Source: Deltaproteobacteria bacterium | Lineage (GTDB): Bacteria; Myxococcota_A; Polyangia; DRWM01; JAAZOP01 | NCBI GenBank assembly: GCA_016218765.1 | Contig: JACRCZ010000049.1 | Span: forward strand, 45,121-109,120 | Direction: 5' to 3' | DNA: 64,000 nucleotides | In this document: one piece after another, positions 7,616 to 16,352 of the stretch | Numbering within the stretch: the stretch's first letter is position 1 | Layout of the letters: each line of letters starts with the position of its first letter | Translations under genes and position numbers: made by a program | The notes under the pieces: model-generated | What the model saw: only the letters and a program-made list of their open reading frames with translations | Databases searched by the model: none | Told to the model about the DNA's origin: nothing

Positions 7616-9523
7616 ATGAAGCGATTCCGATTCGTTCCGCCCATGGCGACCGTGTTTTGCGCCCTGGTGGGTTGGCCTGTCGGCTGCGATTGCGACGGCT
7701 CCCCCGCGGACCCGTGCGCGGGGGTCGCGTGCAGCGGCGCGGGCGAGTGCCGGCTGACGCCGTTCGTCGCGGAGCCGTACTGCGCCTGCTGGCCGGGCTA
7801 CCACCCGGCCGCGGACGGACTGGAGTGCGTGCCCAACGACCCCGGCGACCCGTGCGCCGGGGTCTACTGCTCCGACCACGGCTCGTGCGTCCCCACGGGC
7901 CCCGTCCCCGTCTGCGTGTGCGACGACGGCTACGAGCGCGACCTGAGCGGGCTCTACTGCTTCTCCACGACCCCGCCGCCGGCGGACGCGGACGCCGCCG
8001 GCGCGGACGCGGACTCGTCCGCCGAAACCGACGCGGACGCGTCGGCGGAGGCGGACGCGCCGCCTTCCTGGTGGGCCGACCGGACCGTGCGCGAGCCCGG
8101 CCTGACCAAGCTCGACATCGTCTTCATGGTCGACAACTCCGGCTCCATGAGCCAGGAACAGGCGGCGCTCACCGCACGCTTCCCCGAGCTGCTCGCCGAG
8201 CTGCTCGACCCTCCCGACACCGACGGCGACACCCGCCCCGACCACGCCGCCGTCGAGGACCTCAACGTCGGCGTCATCTCGTCGGACATGGGCGTCGCCG
8301 GATACCGCGTCTCCACCTGCACGAACGAGGACGTCGGCGACAACGGGTGTTTTCGGAGCACTCCGAGCCCCGCCGTTCTGGGCTGTGCGCCGACGTACCC
8401 CCACTTCCTCGCACGCAACCCGACCAATGCGGCCGAGTACAGTCCGGAGCAGATGGCCACGGATCTCACCTGCATCGCGACGTTGGGCACGCAGGGGTGC
8501 GGCTTCGAGCAGCAGCTCAAGGCGATGCGCGGGGCCTTGACGGTCGACACGGTGCCCGGCGGCTGCAACGCGGGCTTCCTGCGCAACGACTCCCTTCTCG
8601 CGCTGATCTGGGTCACCGACGAGGAGGACTGCTCGGTACGCTCCGATCACACCGAGATGTTCGACCCGGAACGCAACGACCTGGGCAACCTGAACATCCG
8701 CTGTTTCACCCACCCGGACTTCGTGGAGCCCGTGTCGGACTACGTCACGGCGTTCCGCAGCCTGCGGTCCACCGGCGACGCCAACGTCTTCCTCGCGATG
8801 ATCGTCGGCGTCCCGCCCGACGCCGCAGAGTGCATCGGCTTCGGCGACGGCCTGACCGAATGCCTGGACGTCCCCGAGATGATCGCGTGGGTCGACCCCT
8901 CCGAACCGACCTCCCTCGTTCCGTCCTGCAACACCCCCATGGGTCAGGCCTTCCCGCCGCGGCGCTTCGTCGCGCTCGCGCAGGAGTGGGGCAAGAACGC
9001 CTACGTCGACTCGATCTGCAAGAGCGACTGGACGCAGGCGTTCGCGGTGATCGGCGGCCGGCTGGTGGAGAGCCTGCGCGACGATTACGTCTGCCTCGCG
9101 GAGGCGCCGCCGTTCGACGGCGCGACGTGCACGGCGGGCTGCTGGATGATCGAGACGCTGAGCGACGAGCGCTGGTGCGACGAGGATCCGGAGTGCCCGT
9201 CGTCGTGGTGCCCGCCCGCGACGGCCGAGATCGTCAACCGGCTGGAGCCCTGCCGCGACCCCGCGACCGGGGCCGAGTGCGTGCCGCTCAAGCGCGACCT
9301 CGGACTCGCCGTCGCCTCGGGCTACCCCCGCCGGCAATGCCTCGTGCGCCAGGTTCCGCGGGATCCGGCGGCGCCGCGTTGCGGCGACCCGCTGGGCGAC
9401 GGCTGGTACTTCGTCCCCGAACCGTGGTCGGTGCACTTCTGTCCGGAGGTCGACTTCGCGCGGACGGGGCCCGTCGCGTTGCTCTCCGGCGACTCGCGCG
9501 TCGATCTCCGCTGCCCCCGTTGA
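7616..9523 (+). CDS. EGF-like/VWA-like lipoprotein
   Basis: A 635-residue protein. The ATG at 7616 sits behind GGAGG. A signal ending in VGC (residue about 24) suggests a lipoprotein. Two EGF-like six-Cys modules follow (about residues 32-66 and 80-115; DPCAGVACSGAGECR and DPCAGVYCSDHGSC). After an Ala/Asp-repeat linker comes a VWA-like domain starting LDIVFMVDNSGSMSQEQ, whose MIDAS motif DNSGS is intact. The C-terminal half is Cys-rich (ECPSSWCPP and similar). This architecture is typical of myxobacterial surface proteins. A role in adhesion or substrate capture is inference only. Confidence 0.88.
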   Translation: MKRFRFVPPMATVFCALVGWPVGCDCDGSPADPCAGVACSGAGECRLTPFVAEPYCACWPGYHPAADGLECVPNDPGDPCAGVYCSDHGSCVPTGPVPVCVCDDGYERDLSGLYCFSTTPPPADADAAGADADSSAETDADASAEADAPPSWWADRTVREPGLTKLDIVFMVDNSGSMSQEQAALTARFPELLAELLDPPDTDGDTRPDHAAVEDLNVGVISSDMGVAGYRVSTCTNEDVGDNGCFRSTPSPAVLGCAPTYPHFLARNPTNAAEYSPEQMATDLTCIATLGTQGCGFEQQLKAMRGALTVDTVPGGCNAGFLRNDSLLALIWVTDEEDCSVRSDHTEMFDPERNDLGNLNIRCFTHPDFVEPVSDYVTAFRSLRSTGDANVFLAMIVGVPPDAAECIGFGDGLTECLDVPEMIAWVDPSEPTSLVPSCNTPMGQAFPPRRFVALAQEWGKNAYVDSICKSDWTQAFAVIGGRLVESLRDDYVCLAEAPPFDGATCTAGCWMIETLSDERWCDEDPECPSSWCPPATAEIVNRLEPCRDPATGAECVPLKRDLGLAVASGYPRRQCLVRQVPRDPAAPRCGDPLGDGWYFVPEPWSVHFCPEVDFARTGPVALLSGDSRVDLRCPR

Positions 9524-9534
9524 ATTCCGCCCGG

Positions 9535-9562
9535 TTGACCTTTCCGATCCAGGGCTTATGGC
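9535..9562 (+). promoter_or_regulatory. promoter of the CBS-pair gene
   Basis: TTGACC and TATGGC are spaced by 16 nt, and a strong Shine-Dalgarno run (GAGGGAGGG) lies between the likely start site and the ATG at 9584. Confidence 0.55.
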
Positions 9563-9583
9563 TGTCCCGTGAGGGAGGGTGCC

Positions 9584-10021
9584 ATGACGGTCGCCGAGAT
9601 CTTGCGCAACAAGGGTTCGAAGGTGGTTTCCATCGCGCCGGACACGCCGCTCTTCCAGGCCGTGAAGACGCTGGCGGAAGCCGGCGTGGGCTCGCTCCTG
9701 GTCGTCGATGGCGAGCGGATCGTGGGCATCCTGACCGAGCGGGACGTGCTGCGGGAGAACGCGCGGCATTTCGACGAGCTGAAGGCCCGCAAGACGTCGG
9801 ACGTGATGACCCGGGACGTCCTCATCGGCATTCCCGGCGATTCGCTGGACTACGTCATGGATCTCATGACCAGCAAGCGCATCCGCCACCTCCCGATCAT
9901 GGACGACGGGCATCTGGCCGGCATCGTCTCCATCGGCGACGTGGTCAAGGCCAAGGCGCGCCTGGCCGAGGTCGAGGTCCGGCACCTCACCGACTACATC
10001 CTGGGCAAGTACCCCGGCTGA
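9584..10021 (+). CDS. tandem CBS-domain protein
   Basis: A 145-residue cytosolic protein consisting of two CBS domains and nothing else. The first is about residues 8-65 (LFQAVKTLAEAGVGSLLVVD, GILTERDVLRE); the second is about 75-135 (VMTRDVLIGIPGD, RIRHLPIMDDGHLAGIVSIGDVV). Stand-alone CBS pairs bind adenine nucleotides or SAM and act as energy or ligand sensors; the partner cannot be told from sequence. The downstream MoxR ATPase is separated by about 100 nt of repeat DNA, so co-transcription is possible but not shown. The start was chosen for its strong GGGAGGG ribosome binding site. Confidence 0.9.
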   Translation: MTVAEILRNKGSKVVSIAPDTPLFQAVKTLAEAGVGSLLVVDGERIVGILTERDVLRENARHFDELKARKTSDVMTRDVLIGIPGDSLDYVMDLMTSKRIRHLPIMDDGHLAGIVSIGDVVKAKARLAEVEVRHLTDYILGKYPG

Positions 10022-10024
10022 TCA

Positions 10025-10068
10025 CATTGCCGGTTGCCCGTTGCCGGTCGCCTGTTGCCTGTTGCCCC
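10025..10068. repeat. GTTGCC short-period repeat
   Basis: TTGCC occurs five times at 7-16 nt intervals (TTGCCGGTTGCCCGTTGCCGG, then CTGTTGCCTGTTGCC). It begins just after the CBS gene stop. Confidence 0.65.
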
Positions 10069-10124
10069 CCACACCTTCGTCGAGTACAAGGATCGCGGCC
10101 TTCACACGGGGGAGCAGAGGTTCC

Positions 10125-10991
10125 ATGCCGCAGCCGTTCGATCAATTCCAGGGCACGAGACGCTACATCGCTTCCCCCGAGCTGCGCGACGCCGTCAACG
10201 TCGCCGTCGCGCTCGCCCGCCCGCTCCTCGTTCGCGGGGAGCCCGGCACGGGCAAGACCCTGCTCGCCGAGAACGTCGCCGAGGCGCTCGGCATGCCGCT
10301 CATCAAGTGGTACATCAAGTCCACGACGAAGGCGGCCGAGGGGCTGTACGTCTACGACACGGTGGCCCGCCTCCACGACTCGCGTTTCGGCGACAAGGAC
10401 GTCCGCGACATCCGGCAGTACATCCGGCTGGGCCCGCTGGGCGAGGCGTTCCGCTCCGACCGGCGCGTCGTGCTGCTGATCGACGAGATCGACAAGGCGG
10501 ATCTGGAGTTTCCCAACGACCTCCTGCGCGAGCTGGACGAGATGCGCTTCACGGTCCAGGAGACGGGGGACGAGTTCGTCGCGCAGCAGCGGCCGGTGGT
10601 GCTCATCACGAGCAACAACGAGAAGGAGCTGCCCGACGCGTTCCTGCGACGCTGCGTCTTCCACTTCATCGAGTTCCCCGGCACCGAGCTGATGGCGCAG
10701 ATCGTCCGCGTCCACCACCCCGACCTGCCGCAGAAACTGCTGGAGAAGTGCCTGGAGCGCTTCTACTGGCTGCGGGAGAACGTCGAGCTGCGCAAGCCGC
10801 CCTCGACCTCCGAGCTGATCGACTGGATTGCCGCGCTGCAGCGCGGGGGTCTGGGCGTGGACGCGCTCAAGAACGACGTCCCGTTCCTGGGGACGCTGAT
10901 CAAGAAGGAAACCGATTTCGAGGTCGCCTCGGCCGCGATCCACGGACGCACCCAGCCGCGCAAGCCCGGCGCGGACTACCGCTGGCGATGA
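10125..10991 (+). CDS. MoxR-family AAA+ ATPase
   Basis: A 288-residue cytosolic ATPase. Walker A is GEPGTGKT (about residues 38-45) and Walker B is LLIDEIDKAD (about 115-124). The sensor segment ITSNNEKELPDAFLRRC and the lid helix region fit the MoxR/CoxD branch. MoxR ATPases work as chaperones with VWA partners to activate or insert cofactors into enzymes. The next gene is exactly such a VWA protein and its ATG overlaps this stop (ATGA), so the pair forms one functional unit. No carbon monoxide dehydrogenase genes are nearby, so the client enzyme is unknown. Confidence 0.92.
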   Translation: MPQPFDQFQGTRRYIASPELRDAVNVAVALARPLLVRGEPGTGKTLLAENVAEALGMPLIKWYIKSTTKAAEGLYVYDTVARLHDSRFGDKDVRDIRQYIRLGPLGEAFRSDRRVVLLIDEIDKADLEFPNDLLRELDEMRFTVQETGDEFVAQQRPVVLITSNNEKELPDAFLRRCVFHFIEFPGTELMAQIVRVHHPDLPQKLLEKCLERFYWLRENVELRKPPSTSELIDWIAALQRGGLGVDALKNDVPFLGTLIKKETDFEVASAAIHGRTQPRKPGADYRWR

Positions 10992-12238
10992 GCGCCGGTA
11001 CGACAACGACCACGACGACGACCACGCAGGCGACCGGGGTGTTCCTCGACCTGTTCTTCGCGCTCCGGAAACGGGGGGTCCCGGTGTCGCTGCAGGAGTG
11101 GCTGGCGCTCATGCAGGCCCTTTCGCTGGGGCTGGAGCGGCAGACGCTGACGGGGTTCTACCACCTCTGCCGGTCGTTGCTGGTCAAGACCGAGGCGCAC
11201 TTCGACGCGTTCGACGAGGCGTTCCTGGAGGTCTTCCGGGGGTTGGAGCTGCCGATCGACCTGCCGGAGAAGCTGCGCGAGTGGCTGGCGGACCCGCTGC
11301 GCTGGGACCGCACGCTCTCGCCCGAGCTGCTGGCGCAGCTCAAGACGCTGGGGCTGGAGGAGCTGCTCAAGATGTTCGAGGAGCGGCTCCGGGAGCAGCA
11401 GGAGGCGCACCACGGCGGCAGCCACTGGATTGGCACCGGCGGAACCTCGCCCTTCGGTCACGGCGGGCGGCACCCGTCGGGTCTGCGCGTGGGCGGGCCG
11501 GGAGGAGCGCGCAGCGCGATCCGTGTCGCCGAGGAGCGGCGTTTCCGCACCTATCGCCACGACCGGGTGCTCGACACGCGCCAGCTCAAAGTGGCGTTGC
11601 GCGGGCTGCGCCAGCTCCGCCGCGAGGGCTGCAAGGACGAGCTGGACCTGGACGGGACGATCCGCCAGACGACGAAGAACGCGGGCGAGCTGGAGCTGAT
11701 CTTCCGCGCGCCGCGGATCAACGACGTCAAACTGCTGTTGATGATGGACGTCGGCGGGTCGATGGAGCCGTACGCGCAGCTCGTGGAGCACCTCTTCTCC
11801 GCCGCGCACGCGTCCCGGCACCTGAAGGATTTCCGCTTCTACTTCTTCCACAACTGCGTCTACGGGAAGATCTACCAGGACAACTGGCTCCAGGAGGGCG
11901 TGCGCACGGGCGACGTGATGCGGCTGCTGGACGACCGGTACAAGCTGCTGCTGGTGGGCGACGCCTCGATGGCGCCCAGCGAGCTGATGGACCCGTGGGG
12001 AGCGCTGTACCGCTACGAGAACGATCCCGAGGCGGGCCGCGACTGGCTGTTGCGCCTCGCCCGCCGCTGGCCCCGTGCCGCGTGGCTCAATCCCGAGCCG
12101 CCACAGGCGTGGCGCTACGGCACCGCCTCGGTCATCGGCCGCATCTTCCCCATGTACCCGCTCACGCTCGACGGCCTCGATGCGGCAATCCGTGCTCTGG
12201 TGGGCGTGCGCCGCCCTCCCCTCACCCGTCCTGCTTGA
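10988..12238 (+). CDS. CoxE-like VWA-domain protein, partner of the MoxR ATPase
   Basis: A 416-residue cytosolic protein starting inside the MoxR stop codon (ATGA). It opens with a run of nine threonines, then a helical region. The VWA domain near residues 235-400 begins LLLMMDVGGSMEPYAQLVEH. The MIDAS motif is D-x-G-x-S instead of D-x-S-x-S, so metal binding may be altered. The segments HNCVYGKIY and LLLVGDASMAPSELM are characteristic of the CoxE/DUF-type VWA family that pairs with MoxR. The last 17 nt overlap the convergent SDR gene. Function in protein maturation is inferred from the pair. Confidence 0.88.
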   Translation: MSAGTTTTTTTTTQATGVFLDLFFALRKRGVPVSLQEWLALMQALSLGLERQTLTGFYHLCRSLLVKTEAHFDAFDEAFLEVFRGLELPIDLPEKLREWLADPLRWDRTLSPELLAQLKTLGLEELLKMFEERLREQQEAHHGGSHWIGTGGTSPFGHGGRHPSGLRVGGPGGARSAIRVAEERRFRTYRHDRVLDTRQLKVALRGLRQLRREGCKDELDLDGTIRQTTKNAGELELIFRAPRINDVKLLLMMDVGGSMEPYAQLVEHLFSAAHASRHLKDFRFYFFHNCVYGKIYQDNWLQEGVRTGDVMRLLDDRYKLLLVGDASMAPSELMDPWGALYRYENDPEAGRDWLLRLARRWPRAAWLNPEPPQAWRYGTASVIGRIFPMYPLTLDGLDAAIRALVGVRRPPLTRPA

Positions 12239-13046
12239 ACGCGCGCGACCGCTTCTTGCCCACGGCGCGGGCGAGGACACCCTGGACGAGCCACGGGAAG
12301 TGGCGGTAGGCGAACACGGCGGCCTTGCCGTGGACCGTGAGGACGACCTCGCGCTTGCGGTCCGCCGCGGCGACGACGATCGCACGGGCGGCGCCCTCGG
12401 CCGACAGCCGCAGCCACTTCGGGATCGGGTCGCGCGCGCCCTCGCGCAGCTTCCCCTGGTTGTCGATGCGCCGGATGTCGGTCTCCACGAAGCCCGGGCT
12501 GACCAGGGTGACCGTCACGCCGTCGCGCGCCAGCTCGTCGTGGGCCGCCTCCGCCCAGCCGCGCACGGCGAACTTGCTCATGCAGTAGGCCGAGGTGTTC
12601 CCCAGCGGCACGTGCCCGCTGACGCTGCCGGTGACCACGAACCGCCCACGGCTCTTCTTCAGCTCCGGCAGCGCGGCCTGGAACGTGCGCAGCACGCCGA
12701 AGACGTTGACCTCCATCTGTCGCCGGTAGTCCTCCAGCGCCAGCTCGTCGACCCGTCCGACGACCCCGAACCCGGCGTTGGCCACGACCACGTCGAGCTT
12801 GCCGAAACGCTCGATCGCCGCCGCCACCACGCGCTCGCAGTCCCCGTCCTTCCTGACATCGCACCCGGCGACCAGCGCCTTGCGCCCCGCCGCCTCGACG
12901 TCCTTCGCGACCGCCTCCAGCCGCTCCTCGCGCCGCGCGCAGAGCACGACATCGGCGCCCTCGCGCGCGAACTCCCGCGCCAGCGCCGCCCCGATTCCCG
13001 AGGAAGCGCCCGTCACCAACGCCACCCGATCGTCGAACCATCCCAT
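12222..13046 (-). CDS. classical short-chain dehydrogenase/reductase
   Basis: A 274-residue NAD(P)-dependent oxidoreductase. The Rossmann cofactor motif TGASSGIG (residues about 13-20), the NAG motif (VVVANAGFG), a catalytic Ser (TGSVSG) and the YCMSK Tyr-Lys pair are all present. The ARR after the second strand suggests NADPH preference. The C-terminal tail (AFKQDG after KKRS) is a little longer than the core family. The substrate cannot be predicted; close relatives are annotated as ketoreductases or fatty-acid-type dehydrogenases. The gene ends convergently on the CoxE-like gene with a 17-nt overlap. Confidence 0.92.
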   Translation of the reverse strand: MGWFDDRVALVTGASSGIGAALAREFAREGADVVLCARREERLEAVAKDVEAAGRKALVAGCDVRKDGDCERVVAAAIERFGKLDVVVANAGFGVVGRVDELALEDYRRQMEVNVFGVLRTFQAALPELKKSRGRFVVTGSVSGHVPLGNTSAYCMSKFAVRGWAEAAHDELARDGVTVTLVSPGFVETDIRRIDNQGKLREGARDPIPKWLRLSAEGAARAIVVAAADRKREVVLTVHGKAAVFAYRHFPWLVQGVLARAVGKKRSRAFKQDG

Positions 13047-13070
13047 CCCGCACCTCGCTTCCCCCCCGCG

Positions 13071-13130
13071 CCCGTTCGCTTTCCCTGCGACCGTTCGACC
13101 GCTCGCCTCCCCTGCGACCGCTCGCTATCC
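13071..13130. repeat. CGACCGCTCG short-period repeat
   Basis: Variants of CCTGCGACCGTTCG and GACCGCTCGC are repeated between the SDR gene and a lipoprotein gene. A related run lies inside the RNA methyltransferase CDS at about 55674-55712, where it encodes Asp-Arg-Ala-Ala-Glu-Arg-Ser. Confidence 0.55.
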
Positions 13131-13131
13131 C

Positions 13132-14502
13132 TTACTCGCACCGCGCGAGGCGGAACACGTGCAGCGCGGACCCTGCGCCGACGGCCCACCCGACGTCTCC
13201 GCCCGGCCAGTTCGCGAAGTCGTCGCGGGCGGCGAAGGACGCGGACAAGGCGACCGGACCTTCGACGAATGCGCCTGCCGTCGAGACCACGGCGAAGGTC
13301 GCGGACGATCCGTCCTGCCAGGCCGCCAGGAGGTTTGCGCCGTAGGCCGCCAGGTGTGCCGCGGACTCGTCGCCCCCGGCGGTGTCGGTCAGGAAGAACG
13401 GGGTCCCCGGCGTCCCGTCGTTCGAGATGTGGACGAGCCCGACGTCCGCCGAGGAGCGCCCTTCGCGCGTGATGAAGCTGAGCCAGAAGCCGCCGGCGAC
13501 GGGGACGAGGCCGCCGAGCGACGCGTCGCTGGTTCCCGCGCAATTTCCGGATGGTTCATCGCGAACCAGGTAGTTATGGGCGAAGTAGATCCCCTTTCCG
13601 GGGTAGCAGTCCGAGAGGCACACCGGGCCGAATGCCGTGCCGTTCCAGGCCAGGCGCACGTCGAGGCTGTGCGAGCAGCCCCAGTCCCACCCGGAGCCGG
13701 TGCGGGCGCCGGCGGCGTCGAGGTACTCGAGCCGGTCGCCCTGGTGGTTCCCGGAGGCGCCCCAGTTGCCGGTCTGGCCGTGGTAGATCGCGAGCTGCGT
13801 ACCCGACCAGGCCAGGCGTCCGTCGTGCGACCAGTCGTCGATCCAGCGCGAGCCGTCGACGTCGTGGGACTCCGCGCCGACCGTGATGACGGTGAACCGG
13901 ACGCCGTCGGCGTCGCCGAAGCGGACCGCGACCATCTCGTCGTCGCGCCGGACGAGCACCGCGGCGCCGTCGTCCATCGCGACGAATCCTCGCAGCTCCG
14001 TGCCGGGCCCGCTCCAATCGGGGCCGCGGCGGGCGTCGTCCGGTCCGAGCGGCGTGACGTGGACCGCGCCGGTCCCGTCGGTCCAGGCCACCCGCGACGA
14101 CCCGTCCGGCTGGGTCGCCAGGATCACGGGCCGGTCGGCGGACCACCAGCCCCCGCCGTACGTCTCGACGGGGTACGGCGAGACGTCGACGGTCGTCCTG
14201 TGCAAGCGATCCGCGAGGGTCGTGGAGCACGGCGGCGGGGTCGTCTCGTCGGCTCCGCCGTCGTCGGCCGGAGGCAGTTCCGGCGCCCCGTCCTCGAGGG
14301 CCGTTCCGTCCGATTCGTCGATGTCCTCGGGCCCGGGGGTGTCGATTCCGGCGTCGTCGGCGGGCGGAAGGTCGGGCGCGCCGTCCTCTCCCGGCGGGAC
14401 ATCGGTGGTCCCGTCCTCCGCGCCCGTCCCGTCGTCCCCGGACGAGCAGGCGGAAAGCGCGGCAAGGGCGAGGCCGAGCGCGAGGGCTTTGGTTCGCTGC
14501 AT
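13132..14502 (-). CDS. Asp/Pro-rich lipoprotein, possible beta-propeller
   Basis: A 456-residue protein. The ATG at 14502 has GGAGGA before it and a promoter-like pair further up. The signal ends LALAALSAC, a good lipobox. About 70 residues of an Asp/Gly/Pro linker (PPGEDGAPDLPPADDAG) lead to a domain with repeated WSADRP, RVAWTDGTG, RLAWSGTQLAIYHG and VRLAWNGTAFG motifs. Such Trp/Gly blade-like repeats suggest a beta-propeller. I do not recognise a named family. It is presumably anchored outside the cytoplasm; no catalytic motif was identified. Confidence 0.82.
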   Translation of the reverse strand: MQRTKALALGLALAALSACSSGDDGTGAEDGTTDVPPGEDGAPDLPPADDAGIDTPGPEDIDESDGTALEDGAPELPPADDGGADETTPPPCSTTLADRLHRTTVDVSPYPVETYGGGWWSADRPVILATQPDGSSRVAWTDGTGAVHVTPLGPDDARRGPDWSGPGTELRGFVAMDDGAAVLVRRDDEMVAVRFGDADGVRFTVITVGAESHDVDGSRWIDDWSHDGRLAWSGTQLAIYHGQTGNWGASGNHQGDRLEYLDAAGARTGSGWDWGCSHSLDVRLAWNGTAFGPVCLSDCYPGKGIYFAHNYLVRDEPSGNCAGTSDASLGGLVPVAGGFWLSFITREGRSSADVGLVHISNDGTPGTPFFLTDTAGGDESAAHLAAYGANLLAAWQDGSSATFAVVSTAGAFVEGPVALSASFAARDDFANWPGGDVGWAVGAGSALHVFRLARCE

Positions 14503-14524
14503 GGGGTGTCTCCTCCCGGGGACG

Positions 14525-14553
14525 TGTGTACCGCAGGCGGGGTTCCGGGTCCA
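14525..14553 (-). promoter_or_regulatory. putative promoter of the Asp/Pro-rich lipoprotein gene
   Basis: TGGACC and TACACA on the minus strand are separated by 17 nt and sit 22 nt upstream of the ATG, leaving a short leader that carries GGGAGGAG. Confidence 0.4.
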
Positions 14554-14616
14554 GCGCTTCCCGGGGCTGCGGATTGGCAGTCCGTTCTCCCCGAGTGGTG
14601 GTACTACTTCGCGACG

Positions 14617-15711
14617 ATGCATCCGCGCCGCGGCCATTTGCCGACCTTGCTCCTGCTGCTCGCCCTGCCCGGCTGTCGCGGCCGTTCCGAGCCCGCCGGG
14701 CGACCGGGCAGCGTGGCCGCGGAGGCCTCCGCGGCGGCCGCGCCTACACCGGTCGACGCGAACGCGACGAGGTCGTCGGAGACATCCCCGCCCCCCGAAG
14801 ACGGCGGCGAGGCGACGCCGGCACCCGCCCCGCTGCTCGCCGGGACCCTCGTCGCTCCGGAGGAGGTCGTCGCCGATCGGCCGTTCGACGTGAGTCTGGT
14901 GCTTGAGAACCGGGGGACCGCGGCCGCGCGCGTGCGGTTGGCCGATGGTGGCTCCGGCACCTCGCCCGCGATGCGCGTCGATCTCGGAAACGGCATCACC
15001 GCGACCGTTCCCTTGGCGGCGGGAACGGCGCCGCCGTCGCCGGACGTCGGAGGGTGGCTCGACCTCGAGCCGGGCACCCCGCTGAGGGTGCCGTTGTCCC
15101 CGGTTCGCGCGCCGACCGCCGCCGGGCCGATCCGGCTGGCGCTCTCGCTGCGGCTGGTCGACGACGCGGGCCGCGAGATCATCCTGGAACCGCCGCCCGC
15201 CAACCTCCGGGTGACCTGGACCGGCCTGTCGGTCCTCCACATCGGGGACTCGTTGGCGGCAGGCCGCTACGGCAGGCGCCTCGGCGAGCTGGTGCGCGAG
15301 GCGGGAGGGACCTATCGTCTCGAGGGCTGGGAGGGCGCCGGTGCTCCCCGGTGGCTCGGCTCCGACCGTCTGGCGCATCTTCTGCGGGACGTAGTTCCGG
15401 ACATCGTCATCGTGACGCTCGGGACGAACGAGTACGAGCTGCACGACCCGGCGGAGTACCTGCACTGGTGGGACCGGTTGGCGGAGCGGGTCGGCGAGCG
15501 GCGTTGCTTCTGGATCGGGCCGCCGCGCCTGGAGGGCGTCGACCAGTTCGTGGAGGAAGCGCGCGGCCGGACGGGGCCGTGCCCGTACTTCGACTCGCGC
15601 CCCGTCGCCGTCCCCAACGCCGGGCGGGCCCGCGACCACTTCGGGAACGAGCGGGCCGAGGCGTGGGCGGAGGCGGTGTGGGGCTGGATCGCGACCCAGT
15701 GGAGGCCGTGA
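14617..15711 (+). CDS. SGNH/GDSL-type hydrolase lipoprotein
   Basis: A 364-residue protein. A hydrophobic signal ends LLALPGC, a lipobox. After an Ala/Pro linker a beta-sandwich region (about residues 75-200, ending LRVTWTGL) precedes the SGNH domain. That domain has block I VLHIGDSLAAG (nucleophile Ser), block III GTNEYELHD and a C-terminal ARDHFGNERA, in which Asp and His may complete the triad. SGNH enzymes hydrolyse esters, often acetyl groups on glycans. The ATG at 14617 is 9 nt after a TACTAC hexamer and has no ribosome binding site. An in-frame extension upstream belongs to repeat and antisense DNA and is rejected. Confidence 0.85.
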   Translation: MHPRRGHLPTLLLLLALPGCRGRSEPAGRPGSVAAEASAAAAPTPVDANATRSSETSPPPEDGGEATPAPAPLLAGTLVAPEEVVADRPFDVSLVLENRGTAAARVRLADGGSGTSPAMRVDLGNGITATVPLAAGTAPPSPDVGGWLDLEPGTPLRVPLSPVRAPTAAGPIRLALSLRLVDDAGREIILEPPPANLRVTWTGLSVLHIGDSLAAGRYGRRLGELVREAGGTYRLEGWEGAGAPRWLGSDRLAHLLRDVVPDIVIVTLGTNEYELHDPAEYLHWWDRLAERVGERRCFWIGPPRLEGVDQFVEEARGRTGPCPYFDSRPVAVPNAGRARDHFGNERAEAWAEAVWGWIATQWRP

Positions 15712-15724
15712 GCGCGCCGCGGGC

Positions 15725-16306
15725 CTACGGCACGGCAGTACTCAAGTAGTCCAGGAGCGCCGCCCGCTCCTCGTCGTTGAGGCGGGCGCCCTTGCGCACC
15801 ATGCTTCGCACCGTGCGGTCCCACCAGTCGCGGTCCCGGCCGCGGGCGCGGTCGATGCGCGAGGCCGTGTGGCATCGCGTGCAGCGCGACCGGACGAGCG
15901 CCGCGGCATCGATGGCGGGGGCGGCGGGAGCGGCCTCGGCGGCGGGCTCCGCGGCGTCCGGAGGCGAACCGCTCGCCGCCTCGGCGGGCTCGGTCGCCGC
16001 GGCATCGCCGCTTCCCGCCGGGGACGCGGCCTGCGCCTCGGCGGGATCACCGGCGGCGTCGGCGGGCGTCGGCGAAGCGGAGGCCTCGGGGCCCTCCGGC
16101 GGCTGAGCCGTCGATGCCTCCGCGCCGGCCGGCGCGGCGCCTGCGGGAGGCGGCGGCGCACCGGCGTCGGGCTCCGCGAGTCCGGTCGAGGCGGCGGACT
16201 CGCTGGGGGCCGCGGGCTCCTTGCGACACGCCGGTTGGACGAGCATCGTGGCGGCGAAGGCGAAGAGCGGGATCGAGCGAATTGACGGCCTGCGAGGGAA
16301 CGACAT
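15725..16306 (-). CDS. monohaem c-type cytochrome-like lipoprotein
   Basis: A 193-residue protein with AGGAGA before its ATG. The signal ends MLVQPAC, so lipidation at Cys27 is likely. About 110 residues of Ala/Pro/Glu-rich low-complexity linker follow. The last 60 residues hold a single haem-binding CTRCH motif and a helical segment (WWDRTVRSMVRKGARLNDEE, LLDYLSTAV). In small cytochromes c a Met supplies the sixth ligand; the only Met after the haem motif is in RSMVRKG. It probably acts as a tethered periplasmic electron carrier, the linker giving reach. It is separated by a hairpin from the upstream reductase gene on the same strand. Confidence 0.85.
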   Translation of the reverse strand: MSFPRRPSIRSIPLFAFAATMLVQPACRKEPAAPSESAASTGLAEPDAGAPPPPAGAAPAGAEASTAQPPEGPEASASPTPADAAGDPAEAQAASPAGSGDAAATEPAEAASGSPPDAAEPAAEAAPAAPAIDAAALVRSRCTRCHTASRIDRARGRDRDWWDRTVRSMVRKGARLNDEERAALLDYLSTAVP

Positions 16307-16333
16307 GGACGTGGTCTCCTTTCCGTCCGATCG

Positions 16334-16351
16334 GACCGCGAAAACGCGGTC
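16334..16351 (-). terminator. hairpin after the 5-alpha-reductase-like gene
   Basis: GACCGCG and CGCGGTC form a perfect 7-bp stem with an AAAA loop (TTTT on the minus strand), directly after the TGA at 16353. No T-tract follows, so this is a weak intrinsic terminator or an RNA 3'-end stabiliser. Confidence 0.4.
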
Positions 16352-16352
16352 T

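Noticed and set aside
16334..16351. Strong rho-independent terminator
   Set aside because: The stem is perfect but no run of T follows, so only a weak terminator call is kept.
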